40,447 nt of DNA from a virus, in IMG/VR virus record IMGVR_UViG_3300010401_000052, positions 1 to 40,447 of that record. One strand, written 5' to 3'. The notes under the pieces are model-generated. The model did not search any database, was not told where the DNA came from, and was given only the letters and a program-made list of their open reading frames with translations. Shown one piece after another: positions 30,656-39,103 of the stretch (position 1 is the stretch's first letter; every line of letters starts with the position of its first letter). The position numbers and the translations under genes were made by a program.

Positions 30656-30677
30656 TACGCTAGTCGGCAGTAGCGTA
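30656..30677 (+). terminator. Hairpin after the early operon
   Basis: TACGCTA (30656-30662) pairs exactly with TAGCGTA (30671-30677). It shares CTAGCG with the hairpin at 28410-28438. CCCTTT follows. Probably an operon-end terminator or a processing site. Confidence 0.55.
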
Positions 30678-30702
30678 GGCCCTTTAGCAAGGCTCTGTCG
30701 AG

Positions 30703-30855
30703 TTATTTCTTCTTTTTCTTAGGAATCTTGGCACCAGCCTTACGGGCTGTGCTTAGAGCGATAGCAACGGCTTGCTTTTGCGGTTTTCCGTGTTCCATTT
30801 CAGTGCGGATATTCGATGAAATGGTTTTTTTTGATTTACCTTTTTTTAGTGGCAT
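30703..30855 (-). CDS. DUF6496-like basic protein
   Basis: 50 residues: MPLKKGKSKKTISSNIRTEM, then HGKPQKQAVAIALSTARKAG, then a Lys-rich end. The 'QAVAIAL' core with a basic tail is the DUF6496-type pattern found widely in phages. A promoter lies upstream (30886-30914). It may bind nucleic acid. Confidence 0.7.
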   Translation of the reverse strand: MPLKKGKSKKTISSNIRTEMEHGKPQKQAVAIALSTARKAGAKIPKKKKK

Positions 30856-30885
30856 ATGATATTCCTTTGTAATTTTATGATTTAC

Positions 30886-30914
30886 ATGTTAATTGCAATT
30901 GGCTGGATTATCAA
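30886..30914 (-). promoter_or_regulatory. Leftward promoter for the basic protein
   Basis: On the minus strand TTGATA (30909-30914) lies 17 bases from TAACAT (30886-30891). It precedes the ATG at 30855. Confidence 0.5.
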
Positions 30915-30944
30915 CTCATTAACATATCCATTTAGGAAAGACAG

Positions 30945-31049
30945 ATGAGACTTGCTGTATTAAATGAAACAATACCCTGTAAAATCTGCGGATTTCCTAT
31001 TCCATGCGATACATCAGAACCAAAAATTTGCACCGTATGTTATGCCTAA
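30945..31049 (+). CDS. 34-residue zinc-ribbon microprotein
   Basis: MRLAVLNETIPCKICGFPIP, then a short linker and CTVC, giving two CxxC pairs. It has AGGAAAG upstream. Its stop overlaps the stop of 31046-31345 by four bases, on the other strand. Short but well formed. Confidence 0.5.
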   Translation: MRLAVLNETIPCKICGFPIPCDTSEPKICTVCYA

Positions 31050-31345
31050 AGCTTTACTTCTTTTGGTTCTCTTTGTGACCTATTCTTATAATTAGGTTGA
31101 GAGAAAATAAGTACAGCTAGGGCATCAGGATCAGTTGGTATCATAGAAACACCGTTTGCCCTAAGCTTAGGTTCCCACTCTTTCTTGAGCCGCTCAAAAC
31201 ATCTTTCATATTTATGTGTCAAAATGTATTGAAGGCGTCTTTTCATGTCTTCATCAAAGATATCCTCATGGATGTCATTTTTGATGACTTTTTTTTGTGT
31301 CTCTGAAAGTCTAAACAACTCTTGATCATCTACTGAAATTTTCAT
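31046..31345 (-). CDS. Conserved protein after the fibre gene
   Basis: 99 residues with AGGAG. It begins MKISVDDQELFRLSETQKKV, then HEDIFDEDMKRRLQYILTHK and YERCFERLKKEWEPKL. I recognise this pattern from phages, where it lies near tail-fibre genes. It is probably a fibre chaperone or small virion part; the function is not known. Confidence 0.7.
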   Translation of the reverse strand: MKISVDDQELFRLSETQKKVIKNDIHEDIFDEDMKRRLQYILTHKYERCFERLKKEWEPKLRANGVSMIPTDPDALAVLIFSQPNYKNRSQREPKEVKL

Positions 31346-31352
31346 ATTTCTC

Positions 31353-32972
31353 CTAACAAGCTAAGTAACCTGTAAAAAAAGTATTAGGATCCGTTGCACC
31401 ACCATATACATCATCCGTGTCCGCGGTTTCACCAATTCCTATAACCGTTGTTGTACATGTATCAGCCGCATCCATATCAACTAATGCATTACATTCGCAT
31501 GCATTGTTCACATTTGATGCGCCTCTTTGTGTGGAATTTGTCCAAATTCGATTAGAAGTAGCTAAATTAACAACTGTCTTTGTATTTATTGTACAGCCTG
31601 TTAAAACACATGTTGCACTTAAGTTATATCTTCCTGTAACTGGTGCTGTAAAAACTCCTGTGCCGTTATTGTAGTCTGCATTCTGATCAAAAATTTCTGT
31701 ATCACACACAAAAGTATAAATTGTAGAATTACCGGTAACATTATTTGTTGGTGAACTTTTAAAGGCAGCAAATGCTGTTTGAAGAGGGTAATTTATTTCT
31801 CCTGAAGTAGCCACGCTCATCACATTTGTAGTACCTAAAGCAGTAGAAGCGGCGATCACAAATGCATCTGATGCACTATTATCTAAACCGAAAGTAAATG
31901 TTGTTACCCCAGAAATCGTTGCTTGAAAAGTTGGATCTGCAGCTGTTCCTCCACCGACAGTAGAAAGGATATTTGCTGAAGAGGTAGCAGTGTTAGAGCT
32001 ATTTGTCACAGTTAATGTGTTTGTATTTCCAGAATTTGACGAGCCAAAAGTTGCGCTAGGTCCTCTATTGAACAATGTTTGTGTTGTTGTATTTATATTT
32101 GAAGATGTACCTGTAAAGATAAGTCCGCCATAATTTATTGTACCAGCACCTGTTATGGCATTTGTATTACTAGAAGAAATCACAGATCCACTTAAACTCA
32201 TCGTTTGAGATATTGAAATTGCGGATGCAGATCCAGAAAGAAACTGTGAACCTGTTACTGCTCCGTTTCCAGAACCTCCACAAGTGACTGCTGTAACGTT
32301 TTGAGCTGATGAATCTACAGAAGCGTAAGTAAAAGCTATAGCCCCTGTAGAGGAAGAAGTAACTGGATTTTTTAGTGAAGACCAACTAAGATTAAATGTG
32401 CCTGCAGAAATGGTGTTGGCCGTAGAAGAAGCGCCAGTGTTTGTAAAAAGAGAATAGGACAAACTTAATGCTCCCGCACTACTAGAAGCAAATAAGCCTA
32501 TACCTGTAGTGCCTAAGTCTCCAGTACAACGGTTTAGGGCAATTGCTGCACTACCACTTGAAGTTGTGAAAGATATTCCTGTATTGTTAGTGCAATTCAA
32601 ATTGCAATTAACAAGATTAACAATTGAAGCCGCTGAACCAGTTACTGCGAGTAGAAAATCGGAATTTGTTTGCAGTTGAATGCCCGAAATAGTAACAGTA
32701 CCCGCTGCTGTAAATGTCGCCTTACCTGAAATGATCACTTTACCAGTTTGGTTTAATGAGCTGTCGGATCCATAGGCTGTTAAATTAACGCCAGCCTTTA
32801 AAGTTAAGTTTTCTGTATAGGTGCCTGGCCTAATAAAAATTGTGTCACCAGAAGAAGCGGAAGTAAGCGCTGCGGCGATTGTTGTATGGGTTCCGTTGGC
32901 GGCGCTAGCATCTACAATAAACTTAGCTGGCCCGTAGTTGTTGGTCGATAGAGCATGAGTAAACGCGCTCAT
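31353..32972 (-). CDS. Tail fibre with beta-helix and C1q/TNF-like tip
   Basis: 539 residues. The N-terminus has the usual repeat of a parallel beta-helix (SGDTIFIRPGTYTENLTLKA, about 40-59), as in pectate-lyase-type fibres. A long Ser/Thr/Gly/Ala region follows. The C-terminal 139 residues (401-539), with FAAFKSSPTNNVTGNSTIY and then GVFTAPVTGRYNLSA, resemble C1q/TNF-like trimeric heads. Such tips recognise host receptors. Its start overlaps the HNH gene by ATGA. Confidence 0.75.
   Translation of the reverse strand: MSAFTHALSTNNYGPAKFIVDASAANGTHTTIAAALTSASSGDTIFIRPGTYTENLTLKAGVNLTAYGSDSSLNQTGKVIISGKATFTAAGTVTISGIQLQTNSDFLLAVTGSAASIVNLVNCNLNCTNNTGISFTTSSGSAAIALNRCTGDLGTTGIGLFASSSAGALSLSYSLFTNTGASSTANTISAGTFNLSWSSLKNPVTSSSTGAIAFTYASVDSSAQNVTAVTCGGSGNGAVTGSQFLSGSASAISISQTMSLSGSVISSSNTNAITGAGTINYGGLIFTGTSSNINTTTQTLFNRGPSATFGSSNSGNTNTLTVTNSSNTATSSANILSTVGGGTAADPTFQATISGVTTFTFGLDNSASDAFVIAASTALGTTNVMSVATSGEINYPLQTAFAAFKSSPTNNVTGNSTIYTFVCDTEIFDQNADYNNGTGVFTAPVTGRYNLSATCVLTGCTINTKTVVNLATSNRIWTNSTQRGASNVNNACECNALVDMDAADTCTTTVIGIGETADTDDVYGGATDPNTFFTGYLAC
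32953..32965. repeat. 13-bp direct repeat, inner copy (fibre gene 5' end)
   Basis: GCATGAGTAAACG here is identical to 33615-33627. This copy lies in the present 5' coding end of the fibre gene (codons for FTHA). The two copies flank the HNH gene. Confidence 0.8.
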
Positions 32973-33568
32973 AAAACCTCTTTTTTATTTTTTTGAGCCA
33001 TTCTTCTTTTTTCTGTCCAAGGTTTCCCTTTCATTTTTTCTCTCATTTTCTCTTTACTTTCTTCTGTATGTGGTTTTCTTTTTTTCCCCGCTCTGTATCC
33101 TTTAATACCTTTATTCCAGGCGGCAACTCCAGTTCGTTGCTTACTCCATAATTCCAATGTCTCTTTAGAGTATATTCCTTTTTTTCCTTTATTCCATACT
33201 ACTGGATTATTTGGTAATTTAGGCTCGACAATAGCATGACATATATCACAAAGAGTTATCACGTTACTTGGTTCATATCTCAATTCTTCACTTTCTTTCC
33301 AAGGCACAATATGATGAGCATGTAATGTTTGTGTATTTCCACATCTCGTACATTTATATCCATCACGCTCTAATATTTGAGTCCTAAATTGAAAATAAAA
33401 TCTTCCGCCTTTCCCTCTACTTCTGAATAATCCTTTATTTCCGACTGGTTTGCCCGTCCTTCGAGATTTATTTTTGCATTCCTTACATTTATTTCCATAT
33501 TTGCAATGAGACTTGATAAATCTCTCTAATTCTTTTTCTTCACCGCATTTTCTACATACTTTTAACAT
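32969..33568 (-). CDS. HNH homing endonuclease
   Basis: 199 residues from the ATG at 33568, which has AGGAG. The N-terminus has two CxxC pairs (CRKC, CKEC). The HNH domain follows: CTRCGNTQTLHAHHIVPWKE with the His pair, then SNVITLCDICHAIVEPK. The C-terminal half has NUMOD3-like motifs (NKGKKGIYSKETLELW and KPHTEESKEKMREKMKG). It sits exactly at the start of the tail fibre gene. A 5' fragment of that gene survives on its other side (33615-33627), so this is an inserted selfish element. Confidence 0.85.
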   Translation of the reverse strand: MLKVCRKCGEEKELERFIKSHCKYGNKCKECKNKSRRTGKPVGNKGLFRSRGKGGRFYFQFRTQILERDGYKCTRCGNTQTLHAHHIVPWKESEELRYEPSNVITLCDICHAIVEPKLPNNPVVWNKGKKGIYSKETLELWSKQRTGVAAWNKGIKGYRAGKKRKPHTEESKEKMREKMKGKPWTEKRRMAQKNKKEVL

Positions 33569-33614
33569 GTGTTTTCTCCTATTTAGCGGAGTGTACCACA
33601 TTCGTTAATTCTAT

Positions 33615-33627
33615 GCATGAGTAAACG
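33615..33627. repeat. 13-bp direct repeat, outer copy (orphan fibre 5' end)
   Basis: On the minus strand this copy lies in a remnant frame, ATG ACG TTT ACT CAT GCA TAG (M-T-F-T-H-A-stop), which parallels the fibre start M-S-A-F-T-H-A. AAGGATTAAT precedes the ATG. It looks like the original fibre start cut off by the HNH insertion. Confidence 0.75.
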
Positions 33628-33639
33628 TCATATTAATCC

Positions 33640-34104
33640 TTAAAATGCCTTAATGGATAATCTGTAATGATTCAGGGCTTGCAAGAAATATTGCCATTCT
33701 GGGAACTCAAGCGTTTTACTACCGGATCTAGGAAGCATTTCTACCTTTGTGCTTGACTTGGTTGCTTGATATTCCACCACATTCGGATCTGTATGAGCGC
33801 TGATAATCAAATTCCATATACCAGGATCGTGCAGCTCGTTTATGAATAATTGAGAAAATGGTACAGTAGCAAAGACGTTAATGGAGGGATAATTGAAGAG
33901 GATGGCTGTCTGAAAGATGTTAATTTGATCACAAAAAGGAAGAAATTCCGCGAAATCAATAATGATATCATCTCGCGCATCGAAAGTTATTTGGTTTGTT
34001 GAGTTATCATAAGTAATATTCTCCACGTTGCTTCCTAAAACTGTTGCGAGAATATTAATCAGTCCTGAGGCCAGATCTACAACAATATTTGAAACTAATG
34101 CCAT
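33640..34104 (-). CDS. Tail-associated protein
   Basis: 154 residues, a beta-rich body with hydrophobic strands (IFQTAILFNYPSINVFATVP about 63-82) and a polar C-terminal third. It lies between two fibre genes. No family recognised; a tail or fibre-attachment part is likely from context. Confidence 0.55.
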   Translation of the reverse strand: MALVSNIVVDLASGLINILATVLGSNVENITYDNSTNQITFDARDDIIIDFAEFLPFCDQINIFQTAILFNYPSINVFATVPFSQLFINELHDPGIWNLIISAHTDPNVVEYQATKSSTKVEMLPRSGSKTLEFPEWQYFLQALNHYRLSIKAF

Positions 34105-34114
34105 ATATTTTCCT

Positions 34115-35578
34115 TTAACCTATAAGCCATGTTCCGATCACAGAAACGGCCATAAAAAATCCCTGTGTAGCATCAAAGCGAAGCGTTAAAGAATCGCCTA
34201 TAGCTGTGCTGGTCGCTGTTCCCGCCGCAGATGATAATAATGTACCAATGCGTATCTTTTGAGCTCCTACAGCCTGAATAATCAACGCTCCTGCGGTCGT
34301 ACACGAATAAATAAATAGATCACCGTCAGCCAGTCCGGCACTCACAGGAAGCGTCCTAGTTACGGCCGCTGTGACGAATTCACCCGAATTTAAACTGCTT
34401 GTCCCGGCACCACCTACTTGTGAAAATGGCGGACTCTTAATTGTAAGGGTATTCGTGGCTCCAGATGTCTTACTTCCCGAAAGGCCGACGATGTTCCAAT
34501 TGTTCGCAATCGGGCTTAATGCGCCGCCTGAATCTCCAGTGATGGTTTTCCCGGCGCCTGTTGTGCTTAGTGTCACAAAACCTGTCGCTGCTACTGCAAA
34601 ACTAGAGGAATCAAAATTAGAAAGGCCGATTTTTGTCGCATCAGCTGATGCTAATGCCTGTGATGTTTGAACATTTACAGTCAAAGTACTAACAGCACCG
34701 CTAGTTGTGACAGGCGATGTTCCTGCTGCCGTTGAAGCCCCCAAAATATTCCAATTATTTGCTGTTGGACTAAGGGCACCTCCAGAATTTCCTGTTATTG
34801 TCTTACCAGCACCCGTGGTACTTAATGTGACAAAACCTGTTGCAGCTACTGCGAAACTAGAGGAATCAAAATGTGAAACGCCATTTTTTGTCGAATCAGC
34901 ACCTGCAACAGCTGTAGTACGTTGTATTTCAATTGTGAAAGAATTTGCTGCCAAAGAATCAGTTCGTATTACATTGGCGCCGATAGTCCCGGTGGCTACT
35001 TGAGCGCCCGTGATAGTAATTATTCCAGATCCATTTGGAGTAACCGGGTTACTCCCAGGCGCTGTGAATGTGTCAACTGTTATAGAATCAACTGCCGCAC
35101 CACCACCGACTAGGCTGACGAATCCGTTAACATCTACTGTAAATTCGGTGTTATTAAAAGACGCGAAACCCAATTTGGTAATATCTGTGACAGGTATAGC
35201 CTGTGCTATGGGCATATTTATTTGAAGACTAGCGGGGCCAGTTGTAAAAGTAACAGCAGCTAAATTGCTCGTTAATGTAGAAAATGCAGGATCTGCACCT
35301 GTTGAACCTATAAGGAGTTGTCCATTAGTGCCGACAGCTAGCTTGGTAATGGTCGCTGTTCCTGCACCCACTAAAACAGCATGGTTAGTTAATCCTGTGA
35401 GTTGAGTTGTGAGAGTGCTTGTGCCAGGAGAACCTACGGTTGTTATACTACCAGAACCGACTGTGAAAATATTATTAGCCGTTGGTGGTACAGGGCCGCC
35501 AGAATTGCCTGTGAGGGTAAATATCGGAGATCCGCCACCGCCACCACCAGCTATATTTATTATGCCGGCTTGGCTCAT
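34115..35578 (-). CDS. Fibre protein with internal repeats
   Basis: 487 residues. The N-terminus MSQAGIINIAGGGGGGSP is nearly shared with 35575-35979. A repeated segment with FDSSSFAVAATGFVTLSTTG, then GAGKTITG(N/D)SGG, and ANNWNI occurs twice (about residues 240-285 and 325-370). The C-terminus is a small beta domain. The Ser/Thr/Gly-rich repeats are typical of trimeric tail fibres. Confidence 0.7.
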   Translation of the reverse strand: MSQAGIINIAGGGGGGSPIFTLTGNSGGPVPPTANNIFTVGSGSITTVGSPGTSTLTTQLTGLTNHAVLVGAGTATITKLAVGTNGQLLIGSTGADPAFSTLTSNLAAVTFTTGPASLQINMPIAQAIPVTDITKLGFASFNNTEFTVDVNGFVSLVGGGAAVDSITVDTFTAPGSNPVTPNGSGIITITGAQVATGTIGANVIRTDSLAANSFTIEIQRTTAVAGADSTKNGVSHFDSSSFAVAATGFVTLSTTGAGKTITGNSGGALSPTANNWNILGASTAAGTSPVTTSGAVSTLTVNVQTSQALASADATKIGLSNFDSSSFAVAATGFVTLSTTGAGKTITGDSGGALSPIANNWNIVGLSGSKTSGATNTLTIKSPPFSQVGGAGTSSLNSGEFVTAAVTRTLPVSAGLADGDLFIYSCTTAGALIIQAVGAQKIRIGTLLSSAAGTATSTAIGDSLTLRFDATQGFFMAVSVIGTWLIG

Positions 35579-35979
35579 ATATAAAATCCTATGACATAAA
35601 TAGTTTCCAGATCTGTGGCAAAAGTAGATGGGCTTGTGATGTTTATTTTAAATGGCAACGCAACGGGTATAATTTGTGGAGTATCAAAACTCCATTCATT
35701 TGATCCTGTAGCACCTGTAAACCTCAAAGGAGGATTAAAATTAGAATTGGCTGTAAAATCATTATAAAGTGGGCCTGTCCAACCCAAACTCCAACTAGCA
35801 CTAGCTCCAGGAACAGTCACATTTGTTCCTCGTGCAAAAATTCCAGTAAGAAAAAAGTTTCCTGTAGGAGTAAATAAAGTAGACGCGCCTGCAACTGTCA
35901 TATTTACAGAAACACCCGGGATAACAATTACGCCACTGGGGGTGCTACTGCTATTGCTGAAAATTCCCGCCTGGCTCAT
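35575..35979 (-). CDS. Small virion/tail protein
   Basis: 134 residues starting MSQAGIFSNSSSTPSG, like the next gene. A beta-rich domain with aromatic residues follows (WSLGWTGPLYNDFTANSNF). It overlaps the next gene by ATGA. The shared N-terminus may be an attachment motif. Confidence 0.6.
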   Translation of the reverse strand: MSQAGIFSNSSSTPSGVIVIPGVSVNMTVAGASTLFTPTGNFFLTGIFARGTNVTVPGASASWSLGWTGPLYNDFTANSNFNPPLRFTGATGSNEWSFDTPQIIPVALPFKINITSPSTFATDLETIYVIGFYI

Positions 35980-35986
35980 GTAGTTC

Positions 35987-36322
35987 CTATGAAATAGTAA
36001 TAAACTGCGACACCATATAGATAAGACCTACGCCTCCAGCCCCCGTGCCGCTTTTGACATAAACTTGAGTGCCCGCTGGAATAGCTTCATGAGAAGGGTT
36101 GCCTTCATCTTCATCATAAAGAAAAAAAGAATTTGCAGGAGCTACATCTATATCTGTAACACCGTCTATAGATATTGTTACAAGAATATTTGAATTGTTA
36201 ACGATTTTCAAAATATATGAAGGATGTACTAAAGGGCCTCCCAGGGCTACGTAAGAGGCCGCTAATGTGGCAGAGTCCACACTTCTTAAAGTTTCCCAGT
36301 TTAATCTTGTTGTGTAGCCCAT
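35987..36322 (-). CDS. Small tail-associated beta protein
   Basis: 111 residues. It begins MGYTTRLNWETLRSVDSATL, then SYILKIVNNSNILVTISIDG and VTDIDVAPANSFFLYDEDEG. I have seen this pattern in phage fibre clusters; the domain is likely a small beta sandwich. The function is not known. Confidence 0.65.
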   Translation of the reverse strand: MGYTTRLNWETLRSVDSATLAASYVALGGPLVHPSYILKIVNNSNILVTISIDGVTDIDVAPANSFFLYDEDEGNPSHEAIPAGTQVYVKSGTGAGGVGLIYMVSQFITIS

Positions 36323-36330
36323 TTTTACCC

Positions 36331-36540
36331 CTATTCTGCTTTTGGCTGTTCTTGTGCAGCTTTTTCTTCTTCCGCTTTCTTGGCTGCTTGGGCCCTACAT
36401 TGGTCTTCGATTTGACCAACGTATTTTTGGAATTGGAAAAGAGCCTCTTTTACTTCTACTAACGGAGAGTCGTGATCAGCAAAAAACTGATAGATCTTCT
36501 CTCCGATTTTGCATTCAAGTTTCGATACGGTTTTCAGCAT
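36331..36540 (-). CDS. Small charged helical protein
   Basis: 69 residues with AGGAGG (AAGGAGGACT) upstream. It has an aromatic helical part (IGEKIYQFFADHDSPLVEVK) and an Ala/Glu/Lys-rich tail. Similar small genes lie next to fibre genes in related phages. Confidence 0.6.
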   Translation of the reverse strand: MLKTVSKLECKIGEKIYQFFADHDSPLVEVKEALFQFQKYVGQIEDQCRAQAAKKAEEEKAAQEQPKAE

Positions 36541-36576
36541 AGTCCTCCTTTATAGGTTAAAGTAATCTTTAACCGT

Positions 36577-38964
36577 TTATAAAGGTCTTACTATAAAATA
36601 TGCAAATGAGGAAACATCTGCCGTTTGCGTTGATGCAGGAGTGCCCAAAATCAAACTAGTGACAGTGAAGCTTGTAGCATTTATGATAGTATATGTGTAC
36701 TCGCCTAATGTTACAGAGCCGTTGCTAGCTATCCTAGATAGGAATATCAAGTCACCAGTAGCGATATTTGTGTTGGCAATTGTGACTGTACCTAAAGTGA
36801 GTACTCCAGTACCTGCGAAGTCAGTAGCAGCTCCAGTTTTAATTTGTAGGCCTTTTCCAGTTGTCGCGATTCTTAAGTTGGCTCCTGTAACCTTAACATC
36901 ACCAGACCCTGCGTTCAGGACTGTAGTTGATGTTGTTGTTGTTGAGCCCAAGGTAACAGTTTTTGCTGCACCACCTGTACCGATAAGCAATGTAGTCGCT
37001 GCGGCATCGCCTGAAATGGTAATTGCTCCTGTACCAGTAGCCAATGTGAAGATACCATTTGTGGTCGTGTATGTTGTTCCTGCAGTACCTGTATTCACGT
37101 TAACTGCAGTAGCGCCCGTGATATTACCGATAGTAACGATATGCGCTATTGCGTTAGTCCCGACGTTTACTCCACCTGTACCGGCATTAAGTGATACCGC
37201 AGTAACACCAGTAGAGTTACCGATATTGATCGTATGGTCTGCTGCGTCAGCGCCGATTGAGATGGTTCCTGTTCCTGTAGTTAAAGCGAATGCTCCGTTA
37301 GTTGTGTTAAATGAGCTAGCGCCAGTTCCTGCGTTAATCACAACAGTAGAAGCGCCAGTAACATTACCTATGGTTACTGCGTGAGCAATAGCATTTGTTC
37401 CGACGTTTACACCACCTGTACCACCATTAATAGATACAGCAGTTACTCCTGTCGAGTTACCGATCGTGATAGTATGGTCAGCAGCATCAGCACCGATTGA
37501 GATAGTTCCTGTTCCTGTTAATAGACTGAAAATGCCATTAGTAGTCGTTAGGGTTGTGCCACCTGTTCCTGTGTTGATATTGACAGCAGTAGCACCTGTG
37601 ATGTTACCGATGGTTACAGTATGCTCGATAGCATTAGTACCAACGTTAACGCCAGAAGTACCACCATTTAAGGAAACGGGAGTCGCGCCTGTAGAGTTAC
37701 CAATATTGATGATATGATCAGCAGCATCAGCGCCAATGGATATAGTTCCAGTCCCGGTAAGTAGGCTAAAGATACCGTTAGTGGTTGTGACTGTAGAGCC
37801 ACCGGTACCAGTATTGATATTAACGGCTGTAGCTCCGGTGATATTACCTATGGTGACTGTATGGGCAATTGCGTTCGTACCGACCGTGACACCGGCAGTA
37901 CCTGCGTTAAGAACTACTTGAGTAGCGCCTGTGCTATTGCCTAAAGTGATAATATGAGCAGCTGCATCAGTACCAATGTTGATACCACCAGTTCCTGTAG
38001 CGATAGTGAATGTGCCGTTTGTAGTTGTAAAGGCAGAGCCACCAGTACCAGTATTGATATTGACTGCAGTACCGCCTGTAATGTTACCTATCGTAATTGT
38101 TTTAGCAACTGCGTCTGTTCCGACCGAAATGGCTCCTGTGCCGGTCAACACACTAAAGATACCGTTGGTTGTTGTTATTGTAGATCCGGCGGTTCCTGTG
38201 TTAACGTTTACTGCAGTAGCGCCTGTGATATTTCCAATTGTTACTATATGGGCTATAGCATTAGTGCCTATGTTTAATGCACCAGTGCCGGCGTTTAGTA
38301 CTATGCTTGTAGCGCCCGTGGAGTTACCTAGGGTGATTGTACGAGCAGCCGCTCCTGTTCCTATATTGATTGCATCTGCTGAAGCATCCGAACCGATATT
38401 GATTGCTGTACCACCAGAAAGGATTGTTGCACTTCCACTTAATGAGGCTAAACCGCTCGCTCCGATTGTTGTGAATAAAGCAGCCGCTGGAGTTGTTCCT
38501 CCGATAGCTGGATTAGCAGCGAACACAGCCGCAAGACTCTTTGGTTGTACTGCAAGAGGTGTTCCTGGGTTTAAGTTGGTTCCTGCTACTGCCTGGGCAT
38601 CTGTAGCTTCTTGAATAAGCCCTACAGCAGCTTCTGTGGCTAAATTACCACCTGCTATTACAACGCTATTAACAAATGTAAAGACATCGTTGGCTAATGG
38701 CACTACAGAACCTGCTGGAGCTGTCCCTGCTTCTAATTGTGCTAATGTAGAGAGAAGTACACTACCAGCTAATGTAGTAGATGCAGGCGAAGCTCCTCCT
38801 GTTACCCATGTCAGGCCATTGTATACATATTCTGCTGGTGGCGTTACGCTTTTATCGAAATATTGCTGACCTAATTGGGCTCTAAAACTTAATGGAGGAG
38901 GTCCAAAACCTGTCACTGCACCATCTTGAACCGCTATTAGACCACCTATACCATATGCTGTCAT
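36577..38964 (-). CDS. Repeat-rich tail fibre
   Basis: A 795-residue protein with GAGG before the ATG. The N-terminal 100 residues look like a phage attachment domain (GPPPLSFRAQLGQQYFDKSV). The centre, about residues 195-650, consists of imperfect repeats of type 'GTGAI.IGTDA..HTITIGN.TGAT.V..NTGTGG...TTTNG.F', with an 80-residue higher-order unit. The C-terminal 100 residues are a small beta domain. The repeats would form a long beta-structured shaft. Its promoter is 39015-39043. Confidence 0.8.
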   Translation of the reverse strand: MTAYGIGGLIAVQDGAVTGFGPPPLSFRAQLGQQYFDKSVTPPAEYVYNGLTWVTGGASPASTTLAGSVLLSTLAQLEAGTAPAGSVVPLANDVFTFVNSVVIAGGNLATEAAVGLIQEATDAQAVAGTNLNPGTPLAVQPKSLAAVFAANPAIGGTTPAAALFTTIGASGLASLSGSATILSGGTAINIGSDASADAINIGTGAAARTITLGNSTGATSIVLNAGTGALNIGTNAIAHIVTIGNITGATAVNVNTGTAGSTITTTNGIFSVLTGTGAISVGTDAVAKTITIGNITGGTAVNINTGTGGSAFTTTNGTFTIATGTGGINIGTDAAAHIITLGNSTGATQVVLNAGTAGVTVGTNAIAHTVTIGNITGATAVNINTGTGGSTVTTTNGIFSLLTGTGTISIGADAADHIINIGNSTGATPVSLNGGTSGVNVGTNAIEHTVTIGNITGATAVNINTGTGGTTLTTTNGIFSLLTGTGTISIGADAADHTITIGNSTGVTAVSINGGTGGVNVGTNAIAHAVTIGNVTGASTVVINAGTGASSFNTTNGAFALTTGTGTISIGADAADHTINIGNSTGVTAVSLNAGTGGVNVGTNAIAHIVTIGNITGATAVNVNTGTAGTTYTTTNGIFTLATGTGAITISGDAAATTLLIGTGGAAKTVTLGSTTTTSTTVLNAGSGDVKVTGANLRIATTGKGLQIKTGAATDFAGTGVLTLGTVTIANTNIATGDLIFLSRIASNGSVTLGEYTYTIINATSFTVTSLILGTPASTQTADVSSFAYFIVRPL
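37000..38400 (-). repeat. Tandem repeats in the fibre gene, 240-bp period
   Basis: Blocks at 37201, 37441 and 37681 begin with the same 60-base pattern (codons for TGV/A, then HTI.IGNSTG); the spacing is exactly 240 bases (80 codons). Further copies are more diverged. The repeats allow length change of the fibre shaft by recombination. Confidence 0.8.
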
Positions 38965-39014
38965 ATAAACCTCGTGCTTGTAGCCGTTTTACGGCAATTT
39001 AATTTTTTGATTTG

Positions 39015-39043
39015 ACAATACATTAAAATTTTAATTGCGTCAA
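39015..39043 (-). promoter_or_regulatory. Leftward promoter of the fibre block
   Basis: On the minus strand TTGACG (39038-39043) is 17 bases from TATTGT (39015-39020). A perfect 14-bp palindrome, ATTAAAATTTTAAT (39022-39035), fills the spacer. It sits back to back with the rightward promoter at 39069-39097, so the two may share a regulator. Confidence 0.65.
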
Positions 39044-39068
39044 ATATTTTATATTTTGGTAACATGCA

Positions 39069-39097
39069 TTGACAAAATTTGTGACTTTTGTTACCAT
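39069..39097 (+). promoter_or_regulatory. Rightward promoter of the array operon
   Basis: TTGACA (39069-39074) is 17 bases from TACCAT (39092-39097). A start site six to eight bases on falls at or next to the A of the ATG at 39104, so the first mRNA may be leaderless. Confidence 0.65.
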
Positions 39098-39103
39098 AGG
39101 TAT

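Noticed and set aside
36641-38869. Long plus-strand frames opposite the repeat-rich fibre gene
   Set aside because: They are shadows of the repetitive minus-strand gene; their Val/Pro/Ala-rich composition follows from the reverse complement of Gly/Thr/Asn codons.
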